Shown here one piece after another: positions 23,286-34,500 of a DNA stretch of 64,000 nucleotides. The notes beneath the pieces are model-generated. The model was not told the origin of the DNA. It saw only the letters and a program-made list of their open reading frames with translations, and made no database searches. The position numbers and the translations under genes are program-made. The stretch's first letter is position 1. Each line of letters starts with the position of its first letter. The DNA is from Cloeon dipterum (Eukaryota > Arthropoda > Insecta > Ephemeroptera > Baetidae): the NCBI RefSeq assembly GCF_949628265.1, contig NC_088786.1:7564001-7628000 (forward strand), read 5' to 3'.

Positions 23286-26200
23286 CTTGGACCAAAACAC
23301 CGAACTCGAGTCGCAAAACAAGAAATTCTTTCCTGAAACGAAAGGTCGTCACACTTTCGTTTGTATCCGCACGCCTGCTGAGATGCACAAGCAAAGTGAC
23401 CGAAAACCGCGACCTCGGAAAGGGTCAAGGGTTCCACTTCCTTTGCGGCCGCTGCAGAATGCCAAAGTTAGAAAAGTTGAGAAATGCGAGAAATGCAGCA
23501 AGGTGCAAGGTATGGGACACCGCAGGCAGCGGCTGATCGATGTTCGTTTCCCTCCAACTCACCCCACCCAGTTGTTTACAGCGCCGGTCAATCAGGAGAC
23601 AGGGCAATTGTGGCGCCAAGCGTTGGCTTGTTTGAAAGTTGGTGAGGATGCTCTGCACGCATAAAAGCAAAAACGGCTCCTACGGGCGCGAAGAAGCGAG
23701 CAGACCGCACGCTCTGAAAGACAGACACACACACGTCGCATTATTTTATTGTTTGTTTTGTTCTCAGAAGAAAAGGATTGCGTTTCACTGCTCATCCACC
23801 TGATATGCTTTCGCAGGTAATTTTCCACCTTTGATCTGTGCATAAAGTGACGCGCAATAATTATTTTTTGCGTGATGCTCTTTTATCTTTTCTGACGTTT
23901 CTTGATATATATTTCCTTCCGTGAAATATCTAGAAGGTTGTTATATGTGTATATTTTTATATTCTTGCATTGGTCAATACAATACAATACAAATACATTA
24001 AATATGACGATTTAAAATCAAGAAATGGCAAACAGCACTAGCAAAATAAAGCTAAAACTACATATATCCTTTACAAAATAATATCACGCCGCACATTTTA
24101 TTTATTTATTTGGGAAGTCACCTGACAGAATTGAACATGAGCAAGGAAATTGCGTACACTGCGCACGTTGTCATTTTCCTCATCTTGCGGTTAAAAATCT
24201 TATTTATTGAAATAGTCTCTTGAGTAATCTCAATTAAATGTTAAGGAGCTATTTTTGCTCTCCGCTCCACAACAGGAACCGAAAACAGTAATTCCGAATA
24301 TCGCGCCGTAAAAACACCAGACAAATGGATAAACTCTGTTTCGGAAGTCCACATTAAGTGTCATATATTATTTCCTTACAAGTTTCACATGTTAAAAATT
24401 ATAGCGGGTTGGCGTAACTACCTTGACAGTGAAGCATCAAACAAGGTTAAATAAATTATAAAAATATAGGAAAGAGAGATAATAAATAATGTTTTGTTAG
24501 AGTACCTCATGATGACAGAGTGGCTATTAACCGTGATCCAAGTTTTGTTCAAAAAATGATCAATACAATTAATTCGATCTCACGTTGGTGTTTTGTTTTA
24601 AAATTTTGTGCACTGTTATACTTATTACTAAAAATTTATGTTAAATATTTTATTTAAAGATTTATTTAAGTATAATATTCTGCTAACATTGTTAGCCATT
24701 TCTTACTATGATTAAAAAATGCATATTTTTAGTGTATAAAACTTAAGTCATCTCAGAGTTTATAATGATAGTTAAAAAATAATAATTACTTTGTTTCTTA
24801 AAAATGTCTATACCATATAATCGAGTCAGTTGTATTTTTTGTCATTTAAATATCTGCTTTTATAAATATCAGATCACAATAATTATAAAAACTACACCAT
24901 AAAGAGTGCGTCTATTTTAGTTTTTCTTTATAATTTCTAAAAAATAGACCACCAACACCATTAGTTTGAAATTTTTATTAAATAAAATAATAAATATTTG
25001 CATAAACCTTGTTCATTGTCTTTTACCGTCAATTTGCTATTAAAAATAATTATGGGTTGTTGATTCGCCTATGTGTGGATCCTTTTTTTATTTCAAGGCT
25101 GCGCAGTTTGATAAGAGGAACCGATAATTCCTCATATATCCAGAGTGCGCGTCTTTGCTGATGGCGTGGCTGGGGTAATAACCATTTTTCACTGTACAAA
25201 AGCGCGTTAATGAGTGTTGGCCTTTATGCCCTCTTTTATATTTGCCTCTCGCTAGCAGTGGCTCTCCGGCCGCGTTAGTCAGACACGCGGATTTTCCTCT
25301 TTCTCTTCGCTCCTTCGCACGTTTCTCGCTTGCTCTAATCCCCACGAGATGATCGTGCGTGGCGGCACCGAGTGTGTTTATGAAATTTGCAAAGGTCACT
25401 CTAATTTGCCTCGAAAGATTGTTTCAATCATTCAATTTTTTTGTTTTAGTTGCACTATCGAACCAAAAATTATTTTAAATCTATATAGCAGGATAAAAAA
25501 GTAAAGTAATTTTTAATTAATTTGCTAGACACGTCAATAAAAATAATAATCAATAATCTCATATCTAAAAGAGGATACACTTTTATAGCTTTTTTGTTTC
25601 GTCAACTAAAACAGGTGATCAGTATGAAGCTTAAAAAACAATATAGCGGTCTGCGCATCCACGAGATTTTGGACCAGCGGTGGCTGAGCATTTTTGCCGG
25701 CAGCTTGGCGGTTGACAAAATTTTAATAGCGTTTTTAATAGTGCTTGATTGCCCAAAAAAATGGAAACTATTTTTTTCTCCTGCACTTTTTGATCGGTGG
25801 CAGAGTCCTCCAACAATACATAATTGTTTATTCACTTTTATATCTTGTTTACCTTTACCTGAACATGTTTGATGTTGTGCTTTGATCCTTCTTATTAATG
25901 AATAGCTGTAATTTTGCTGACCGGGTAATTTTGGGTCACGTCGTCAACCACCAGCCACCATGTATTTGACAAAGCTGTGCCCGCCGTTCAAAAAGTCGAC
26001 AAAAATGCTAAAGAATAATTTGCCTTCGGCCATTCAGGGCACTATCGAACTTTTCACTTTTAAAACTTTGTCAGCTGCTGCCTAAAGTTATGCGGTACAG
26101 ATCTTTTACCAGAGTAAAGTAAAAATAAAGTTCTCGAAAATCTACCAATTTTAAAGCTCTATATCACAAAATCCACACTTCAAGCCAATTGTTAATTTTG

Positions 26201-26400
26201 ATAATGCTTCATAATTATTTAATTAATTTGCCGTATAATTTTAGCTAAAAAATCACTGACGAATTTTTCAATTTTCTTCCAGTGTGAAAAAGCCCAGTTT
26301 TTTCACCCCGCAATTAAAACTTTTAATTTTTTTTTCTTTAAAAGATCTTCGATAGCTATTTAATTTTTTCCTTCTAAAACCAGCCTCTTTTATTTTTAAA
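23286..26400. other. Intergenic region between gamma-tubulin and the CLIP protease
   Basis: The first 500 bp contain the gamma-tubulin leader and promoter. On the minus strand an E2F-like TTGGCGCC lies at 23612-23619. From about 24100 to 25050 the sequence is very AT-rich and featureless. A GC-richer patch at about 25080-25400 may be regulatory. Open frames around 25522-25872 show no recognisable protein. Confidence 0.4.
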
Positions 26401-26539
26401 CAAATTCTTTTCGGACTCTACAAACATGTCCCCGCATGCGAACACAACGCACGTGAGAGAGCAACTTCCCAAAAGCGGAGATTCCTCATCGTCTCATGGT
26501 TACAATTATTATTTGCGTGTGTTTATTTTATTTCCAGGT

Positions 26540-29500
26540 ATGGCCTTCATCAGATTGGCCGTGTTTTTGAGCGTGCTGGCGGCAGCTTCCCCGCTCCGCT
26601 TTAACTATGGTCAGGGTGCGTCGGGGTGCACCGCCCTTTCAGTGTGCGTGCCCATCACCGAGTGTCCGAGTGGGCTGAAGGCCCTGAGAAACAGGCAGCC
26701 GCTGCCCTCTCGCTGCGGATTTAAGGGCAACGTGGAAATGGTTTGCTGCCCTGACCTTCGCGCGACCTCGGCCAAACCTGTTCCGGTAGGGCACGGGACC
26801 AGCACCACAGAGAACAATTCTGTCAGGAGGCGCTCGCCGCCAAAGGTTGGCGCCAGGTCGGCTGAGGCCTGTCGAAAATACTCGAAAAGTGCCTTTCCCA
26901 GGATTGGCCTCTATGTCAAGAATGGAATCGAGGTAATTTGTGACACAGATGGTTTTTACATGCGATGATGATGATGATGATGATGTGTGTTTTGTTGAAT
27001 CGTTTCCCTACCAAATTCAATTCATTTTTTCTGCAATTTTTTCCTGGAGAAAATAACGACATTTTTAAATTCCTATATGGAAAGAAAATACTCGAACAGG
27101 TCCAGTTTCTTGCTGAGTAAAAATAATTTTTAGAGTCAATACACATTAATAAATAAAGAAAAGTTTGGAATTTTTCCAGGATAAAATTAAAAATAAAATA
27201 AAACCTGCTAAAAAGGCGCTAAATAAGTATGAAGCTAAACGTGTTTTTAAAGCAGGAACTCGTACATATTAAAAAATTGTATTATATCATATAATTATCA
27301 TATCATTATATTATCATATTAAAAACGTTTGATATGCAGAATCTCGATGCCAAAAACGAGAAAAATTTTGTCAATATTAAAATAGAAAAATTTTAAAACT
27401 TGCATTTTTTGGCAGATAAAAAATTAAATTCCAGATGAATTCATGGAGGCTGAGCTTTATATATTTCGCTTTAAATTATGATGTATTAACTGTTAAAAAC
27501 TGTCCAGCTGGTTAATAAAAGTCAATTTAAAGTCAGATTAAAAGTGAAAAAATAGAGATTCTTTAAACCTGATTTTAGTACATTGATTTCAAATAGAAGA
27601 CTGAAAAAGCTATATTATATGAATCAAAATTAAATCGTCAATGTCTTACTAAAAAGTCCCTTTTCTATTGTTTCAAAATCGTTAATTCATAAACCAATTT
27701 CCATATTTAAATTAAAATATTCAGTTTCAACCTACCCTGACCATTTTTTTTAATTGTTCAAATTTAGGTAAATAGGTATTTGAGGGTTTCTATCGCACCT
27801 AATTAGAGTAAAGCACAATAATGAATGATATAATTTTTGTAAACTATACAAATTCTGTCGGAATTTAAATGTTAAAATTTAAAGAGAAAATTCAAATCGT
27901 TTTAATTTAAAAAATTAAACCTTTATATTTAAATATATGAATTTTTAAGGCTGGTCCTGGCGAGTTTCCGCACATGGCGCTGCTCGGCTTTAAGTACGAC
28001 AAGGACCTGCAAAACTCAGGTCGCACCCTGACCAAGGGAGTAAATGCGTCGTGGTCGTGCTGCGGCACCCTGATCCACGAGCGGTTCGTGCTGACGGCGG
28101 CGCACTGCGTCGAGAGGGAAACTCCGATCGTGGTGCGCCTCGGAGAAGTGGATTGGAACTCTGACGATGACAGCGCCCAGCCCAAGGAATTTGCGGTTCT
28201 CGGAAGCGAGTTGCACCCTGAATTTAACCGGATCAGCCTGGCGAATGACATCGCACTAATAGAGCTCAGGACACAGGTACAAAATTAAAATTAGAAAAAC
28301 ATCTAAAATGAAGCTTCAGAGCCTTAAGAGACATATGTTAACTGCAATTCAAAATGAGCGAGTTTTATCGATATTTTTTTAGTTTCATTTTAGTTTCAAT
28401 TTATTTGCTTGATTCTAAAATGAAAAATTGTATGTACCTAAATATCAATTTGTTGCTCATCGTTGACTTCGTTTTTATTTACATTTAAATATGAAAAATC
28501 AACCAGAAGCAAACACCCAATTAAAATAAAGTCTACGTGGCCCCACCTTTTGTGCAATTTTTTAATTTTTTACTGCAGTTTAAGAATTCCACACATGTAC
28601 CAAATTAAAATTAAATTTATTCAAATTGAATGGGAAACAAAATTCATGTTTAAACAAATTCAAACTATTAGGTATTTTCCAATTACTTGAATTGAAAATT
28701 CGATTTTTTTTTTAAATTCCCGGCTTGGTTGTTTTAAGAATTATTTACAGAAATAATTTTTAGCGAAACGAAAAAATAGAAATACGCAACTTAGAAGATA
28801 TTTTTTGCTTTTATTCTGCTAATTTTGTGCGTTAATAGGAGCAGATTTTGCGGATTTTGTTCCAATTTTATTGACAATTTGTTATTCTAGGCATGACCTC
28901 CACTACTCCTGTTTTTTTTATAAGTTCCTTTCAAACAGAGCTAGGAATTTGGAAGAACTCCGGAGCTAATCGTAAATCTGGACTAATCGTAAATCCCATA
29001 TGGAAATGAATATAATTTACTAAATTTAAGAAACAGCATTTATATTTACAAAAACATGTAAAATCAAATTTTGAAAAACCTTATGTGTAAAAATTAAAAA
29101 GTTATTCATTCATAACAAAACTTTTTAACATTTTATTTATTTTGTTTTAATTTTAAAATATTCAATATTTTGCGATTTTTTCTAACTAACCATAATTTAA
29201 CCTTTGTTTGAAGTTTTTGTTTGTAAAATATAATAATTTATGCTGTGCATCCAGAGTCGCTATACTTAACAATATAAAATAAAAAATAAATTAATCTTCA
29301 TCCCTCACTTCTTTGACGTTGCTAAATTAGACTGCAAAATATAATTTATAAATTATCTTTTAATTTAATCATCCTGACAAAATCTCTCAATTTTGATTTA
29401 AAATTAAAATCTGAATATTTTGTTCCTTATTTTTTGACTTTGATGAACCCCAGGTTCCATTCAACTGGGTCATGCAGCCCGCGTGCCTGCCAGCGCCGAA

Positions 29501-29885
29501 GGAGAACCAGGACGCGTTGGGGCAGGACCTGCTTGTGACCGGCTGGGGCGACACCGAGTTCGCCCCGCTGTCGGCCACGTCGTTGCTGATGAAGGCCAGC
29601 CTGCGCGCCGTGGACTTCAGGGTGTGCAACGCTACCTACGCCGGCACCCAGGCGGGTGGCTTGCGCCAGGACAAGCAGATGTGCGCCGCCGACCCCAAGG
29701 GGCTGGCCGACGCGTGCCGGGGCGACTCGGGCGGGCCCCTGCAGCTCAAGGTCAAGGACTCGCAGCTGATGAAGGTTGTTGGCGTCACCAGCGCCGGACA
29801 AGGTTGCGGAAGCAGTCCAGGACTCTACACCAGGGTTTCTGGATATGTTGATTGGATCGAGGACATTGTCTGGCCCAGCAAGTGA
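26540..29885 (+). CDS. CLIP-domain serine protease (Snake-like, secreted zymogen)
   Basis: Three coding exons: 26540-26932, 27950-28276 and 29454-29885. They total 1152 bp, or 383 residues. A signal peptide (residues 1-16 or so, AFIRLAVFLSVLAAAS) is followed by a CLIP domain with six cysteines at 30, 36, 42, 59, 69 and 70. A linker contains RRRSPP and then Cys111, which should bridge to Cys251 of the catalytic domain. The trypsin-fold domain begins at Val126. It has His183 (LTAAHC), Asp231 (LANDIAL) and Ser332 (CRGDSGGP). Asp326 sits at the chymotrypsin-189 position, predicting trypsin-like specificity. Such proteases act in haemolymph cascades for melanization, Toll signalling or development. 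The activation junction reads IGLY/VKNG, which is unusual. A strong acceptor ends at 26537, so a noncoding first exon is likely. Without that splice, an in-frame ATG at 26426 would add 38 residues ahead of the signal peptide. Confidence 0.92.
26964..26985 (+). repeat. (GAT)7 microsatellite
   Basis: About seven GAT units start 31 bp after the donor of the first protease coding exon. It is intronic and close enough to the donor to influence splicing if it expands, though that is inference. Confidence 0.8.
26986..27949 (+). other. CLIP protease intron 1
   Basis: AT-rich, with nothing supported inside. The following intron (28277-29453) is similar, and I found no additional exon in it. Confidence 0.6.
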
Positions 29886-30233
29886 AAAACATTTGAATTT
29901 AAAAGTGCGTTTCATAGATTTTTTTTTAAAGAGATTTGAAGATGGTCTTTTTTGCGGATGTTATTTTGTGTATTGACAATTTATTTAATTGAATACCAAT
30001 GAGCTAAAATCTAAAACTATGATATTATATATTTTTGTCATTTTCATTTCAAACAGAAAATTTGCAAATCTGTGATTCACTTCATTGGTGCTGATAATTT
30101 TCATCTCTAAATATCTATCAAAAATTAATGTATTATTTTTATATAAAAATTTTCTGGTTTGAACTTGGCGACTATTTTTCTACTTAAATTACAAAGGAAT
30201 ATTGACTTTATGGAATTTAATACTCTCAATGAG

Positions 30234-30461
30234 CTAACAATAAGAGGGAAAAGGCTTTTTAATATTGAACTTAATTAAAATCCCTAACAAGAGCAAATCT
30301 GGACTTATTTTCATCTTATTGGTGTCTTTCGCGCCACTTTTCAAGCTCCAGGCTGTTTCTGAAATAAGTTTTTGTTGAAATGTGCTAAGATATTCCTGAA
30401 CTGTTCCTTCCAAATCCTGCAGGATCACACAGTAGTCTTTATAAAGCCTTATTTTTACCAT
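30234..30461 (-). CDS. Hypothetical 75-residue protein (tentative)
   Basis: An uninterrupted frame with an ATG start at 30461 lies between the protease and the GRAF 3' end. Its composition is protein-like (DLEGTVQEYLSTFQQKL, then SPDLLLLGILIKFN), with no low-complexity bias. I recognise no family and see no acceptor upstream, so it would be intronless. It may be a chance frame. Confidence 0.18.
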   Translation of the reverse strand: MVKIRLYKDYCVILQDLEGTVQEYLSTFQQKLISETAWSLKSGAKDTNKMKISPDLLLLGILIKFNIKKPFPSYC

Positions 30462-30578
30462 GGAAATTAATAGTAAATAAATATTTTAATTTCCACCATA
30501 TTTCTAAAAAAATTAGACATAACAAGTTAGGTCAAAATTGATCACTACAAAAATATTTCAGCTGGTCCAACCCCAAGA

Positions 30579-30584
30579 AATAAA
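30579..30584 (+). terminator. Candidate poly(A) signal of the CLIP protease
   Basis: AATAAA followed by GTTGT-rich sequence, about 690 bp past the stop codon. No clean AATAAA occurs closer, so either the 3' UTR is long or a variant signal is used. Confidence 0.3.
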
Positions 30585-31582
30585 GTTGTATTTTTTCTTG
30601 ATTCTGTTTGCTCTCGAAATAAACGTGTGCTAATGAATGGTGTAAATTACTTTTAAGGACAATAAATTATACACAAAGGTTTTGTTTTTTAGATGATTCG
30701 TGATTTTACTCAATTGCTTGATTTATTCAATTGAAAGAAACTAATCTCTCTCACAAAGTTTTACCGACCGACACAAGGGTTTACGCTACATTGGAGACAC
30801 TGCTGACTCTGAAAAGAGTTTCTCTTCCAGACACGACGTGTAATTGTAATTATCAATAATAAACAAGCACTTTGAAGCCATCCAGGGTTTAAATTACAAC
30901 ATACAGTCTGTGAAGTACAATAAATAGTGAGGAGAGTGTTGCAATAGTAGTTTAAAAATAATGGTAACAGTACGAGTGTCGCGAAAATCTGGCACGTAAT
31001 TCAATTAATAGCAATTTAAACAGTAAAATCAACATTGAAATATCACACCACGCTCTATTACCCCTTTAGAATATTGATCTTTGATTATTTTTCTGTGTAA
31101 AATGATTTGATGATATGGTGTTGCAGATTGGTTGTGTGTTTGTTTAATTTTATTTTTGCATAGCGTTACAATCGATTCGAAAGCGCTGAAGGCACGCCTG
31201 GAGTACAAATTATCGCAATTCTCGCCAGTGTGGTTTTTTCGGTGACTAGTTACTTTTGGACACACTTGTTGCTAATTCTGTTTGTGCACGAGCAAAGCCT
31301 GAAGCGGAATCAACAACTTTTAAGCTCCTCCTCCTCCTTTGCCTCGTCAAATTTTCAATGTTTGTGGTAAGCAAATTCGACTTGCTTCTCATAGTAAAAT
31401 ATATAGAGCGCTCACTTGGTTAAAACTATACACGACGATGAATTATTAAAAGCTAGTTTCCATTTCTTTTCTTCAAGTTAAGTTGATGTCGCGATATATT
31501 GGCTACACTTTCGTTTGGAATGCGCGTCTGCGTCTCTTTCAAATGCACTCGTGGCAAAATAAAGCGGCACCGAACTGCCGAC

Positions 31583-34500
31583 TTATGGCAAAAACTCGAC
31601 GTAGTTCTCAGGAACCAGCCCAGTCTTTCCGTTCAGAGTTCCCTCCAACCAGCCTGGCTCCAGTGACCCTCGGACTGAAACAATTAAAATTAACAAATTA
31701 TTGACTATTGCACTGGAAATTATTTCTTTGCCAAAACCATATATATTTTTTAATTGTATCCTTGTTTCTCGCGGGAGTTTAAGGAATGATGCCTGGACCG
31801 ATTAAGAATGATATTAGAATAAATAAAATAAAAGGTGAAAATTTCCTATTTGCTTGATAGTGCAGTCAGGAATTGAAACTTTAAATAAATAGCACAGGGA
31901 ACAAAAACGAAATTAGACTACATTTAATTCTGACATAGGATAGTCTGTGTAAAATTTATTTTAATTTAATATTTCTGACTGTAGAATCAAAACCAAATTT
32001 CCACGTCCAACAAAAGAAATATCTATCTTTTGTTTAATATTAAAACCCGATTTAATACTTTCAAAATTGTTGAATTAAAAAAAAGGGATTATGCTAGTTT
32101 CATTGGTATCATATATAGATTAAGAAGCTTTTTAAGTTTTATATCGGCTGAAAATGTAGAAAATATTTGATTCAAGCTCATTTGATATGCACGATTATAA
32201 GCCAAGAAAAACTCATTTTCCATTAAATTAAAAATCGCAACTTCCTGTCGAGAAAATTCTAATCAGTGTCCTAAATTATACAAACAGTCCAGTTTGTTGA
32301 AAAAATAAAATTTAAAGCAGTTTAGGACAACGAAACTTACCATTTGTAATTATTTGGTTTGGTTCGAAGGAGAGTTCTCCGTCGTTTTCGCCTACACAGG
32401 CGTACAGCGTTCGGACTCTTCTGCAAAACCACGAAAATCAGTCAGCGCCGGAAAGGAAATTGCATGCAACCATGCTCTACCGAAACGGGTTAAACCTGCA
32501 TTTTCAGTGGCGAAAATGCTAAAGACTACTCGGTAGGGGGGTTAATGTGTGAGCTAGATTAAAAAACCTAAAACCTAGGTTACTCTAAATAGAAAGAATC
32601 AAAATTTTTGTCCAAATAACAAAAAACACAAAAAGCAGAGAGCATGCGGCCGACAGAGAAACTGAGAGTTGCTTGGAGGTGTGTGCATTTTGCGCTCACC
32701 TCACATTATTCACACTCGATGGACTAGCTGCCCGCGTACCACCAGGAGAGACCTTTGGGTGCCTACAAAAATTATTTAAGACATCCCTGTGTACCGACAC
32801 CAGAGAGCAGAACAGACGTGTTAAATGAGAGAGTGAGAGTTAGACAAATTTATGTACAAGTAGTTCCAGTTAGTACCAGAGAAAAAATAAAGAAACTCAA
32901 TGGAAAACCGCATGACAGTGTGCAGACGAGATACTCACATATTGTTTAATGGCTTGTACTGGGTCACATAATGGGTGTTCAGTCTTGTTCCTGACGCTGC
33001 TGCACGAACATCGCAAGAATTATGAATATAAAGACCGAATAAAAGAGGCGAGAAATCGGCATTTGACGTAAATTCTTAGTTTTGAAGGTATTCACGCTTA
33101 TTTAGAATTTCAGGCATTTTAATCTCCAAAAATCTGTTTCCATAATATGGAAACTTTTAATTTGTGAGAAATTAAATTTTATAAGCAGAAATATAAAAAT
33201 CAGTTCAGTCAAACAAACACATTGTTTTACTTGTCCCTGACCTGAAGCAAACCCTGGGTAAAGGTCTGGGAACCTGGTTGGTCACCCCTGTCAATAATAT
33301 GGCCATTATTCAGAAAATCCAGAGGTCGATAGGGGAATTAAATTCAAAATCCATATCTTGACTCAAAATAAAAAAAATTATTAAAAATTCGAAAAATCAT
33401 TTGATTTTGATGAACAAAAATTTATTCAATAGAGCTCGTCGAGGGGCATTGATTGAAACTAATTGGTGGCCCACTCAGGGCCAGAAAACCAAGTCCAGAA
33501 ATGTCCCAAATCGCGTTTTTTCAGCTTTAAAAATTAAATAGTTTATAATTTTATTGATTTTATTATTTAAAAGTAACACAATATCTTTCAACGTTTCTAC
33601 TGAGTGAGGTTGACTGAACTGATTTGTTTGAGAAAACAAAATAATTAAAAATGCACAATGTTTAAGGCCAGAAATACAAAAAATGTCCGAAACTTGTAAA
33701 CGAACAGTGGCGCCATGTGTAAGCGGCTTCGGACACCAACAATTCACGCAAAATTGCCAATTGGGGAGTTAGTCGCACTAATTTGATGAATTTCTAATAA
33801 ATCTAATCGAATTTCAAGCGGATCAACCCGCTCTAGGAAGTCCAGCAGAAAGCAAAAAGCGACTTTTAAGCGAGTTTCAGCAGCGGGGATTTTTACCTCT
33901 TCCTTTGGCTGGCATGACCGTTTCAAAGTGATCCCTGGACGAGACAGACGACATGGACTCACTGGAACTGCTAGTGTTATTCACATGCTCGATTTTGGCG
34001 TCCTCTCCTACAAACACAGGAACGACCAAGCTGACGCACAGAGACACAAAAACGTATTTCTCAACACGGAATGGTCACCAAACATAAAATTCTTGTTTTC
34101 CTTCCTTCCAAAATAGGATTACAAAATAAATGATATTGCAACACGTCCTAAGATTTGATCGATGTATATAATTACACAAAATTGACTCTAACAAAATAAG
34201 AACAGCAAAATTAGCAGATTTTAATTTCTCACCTAAACTCACCCAGCCCTCTAGAAAACTGGTTTAAAAAACCTAAATTGACCACCAAAAGCAACGAGAT
34301 ACTGAGGTACCGAAAATTTCTAAACTTGTTTATTTACTAGTGATTCCCAAATCGGTAAGAGGATGAAGAAATCGGCCCATCCCGTGATTGCGTAAATGGA
34401 ATTTTTCCATTAGAAAATAAAAACCGAGACAATAAGGAGAAACGAGAATTTTCAGGTAGTGATGACAAAACCGCCGGTGAGAAGAGCCTTAAAGAGAAAG

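Larger units (their letters stand above)
29886..31582. other. Convergent intergenic region, protease and GRAF 3' ends
   Basis: AT-rich DNA holding the two 3' UTRs. A minus-strand AATAAA (TTTATT at about 30722-30727) could end GRAF. Apart from the tentative small frame noted separately, I see nothing. Confidence 0.4.

Noticed and set aside
25088..25399. 103-codon minus-strand frame
   Set aside because: It begins with GTG and has no early in-frame ATG or acceptor. No family is recognised.
25522..25872. 116-codon frame in the intergenic region before the CLIP protease
   Set aside because: It has no ATG at the listed start, no recognisable motif and an AT-driven Ile/Leu/Lys composition.
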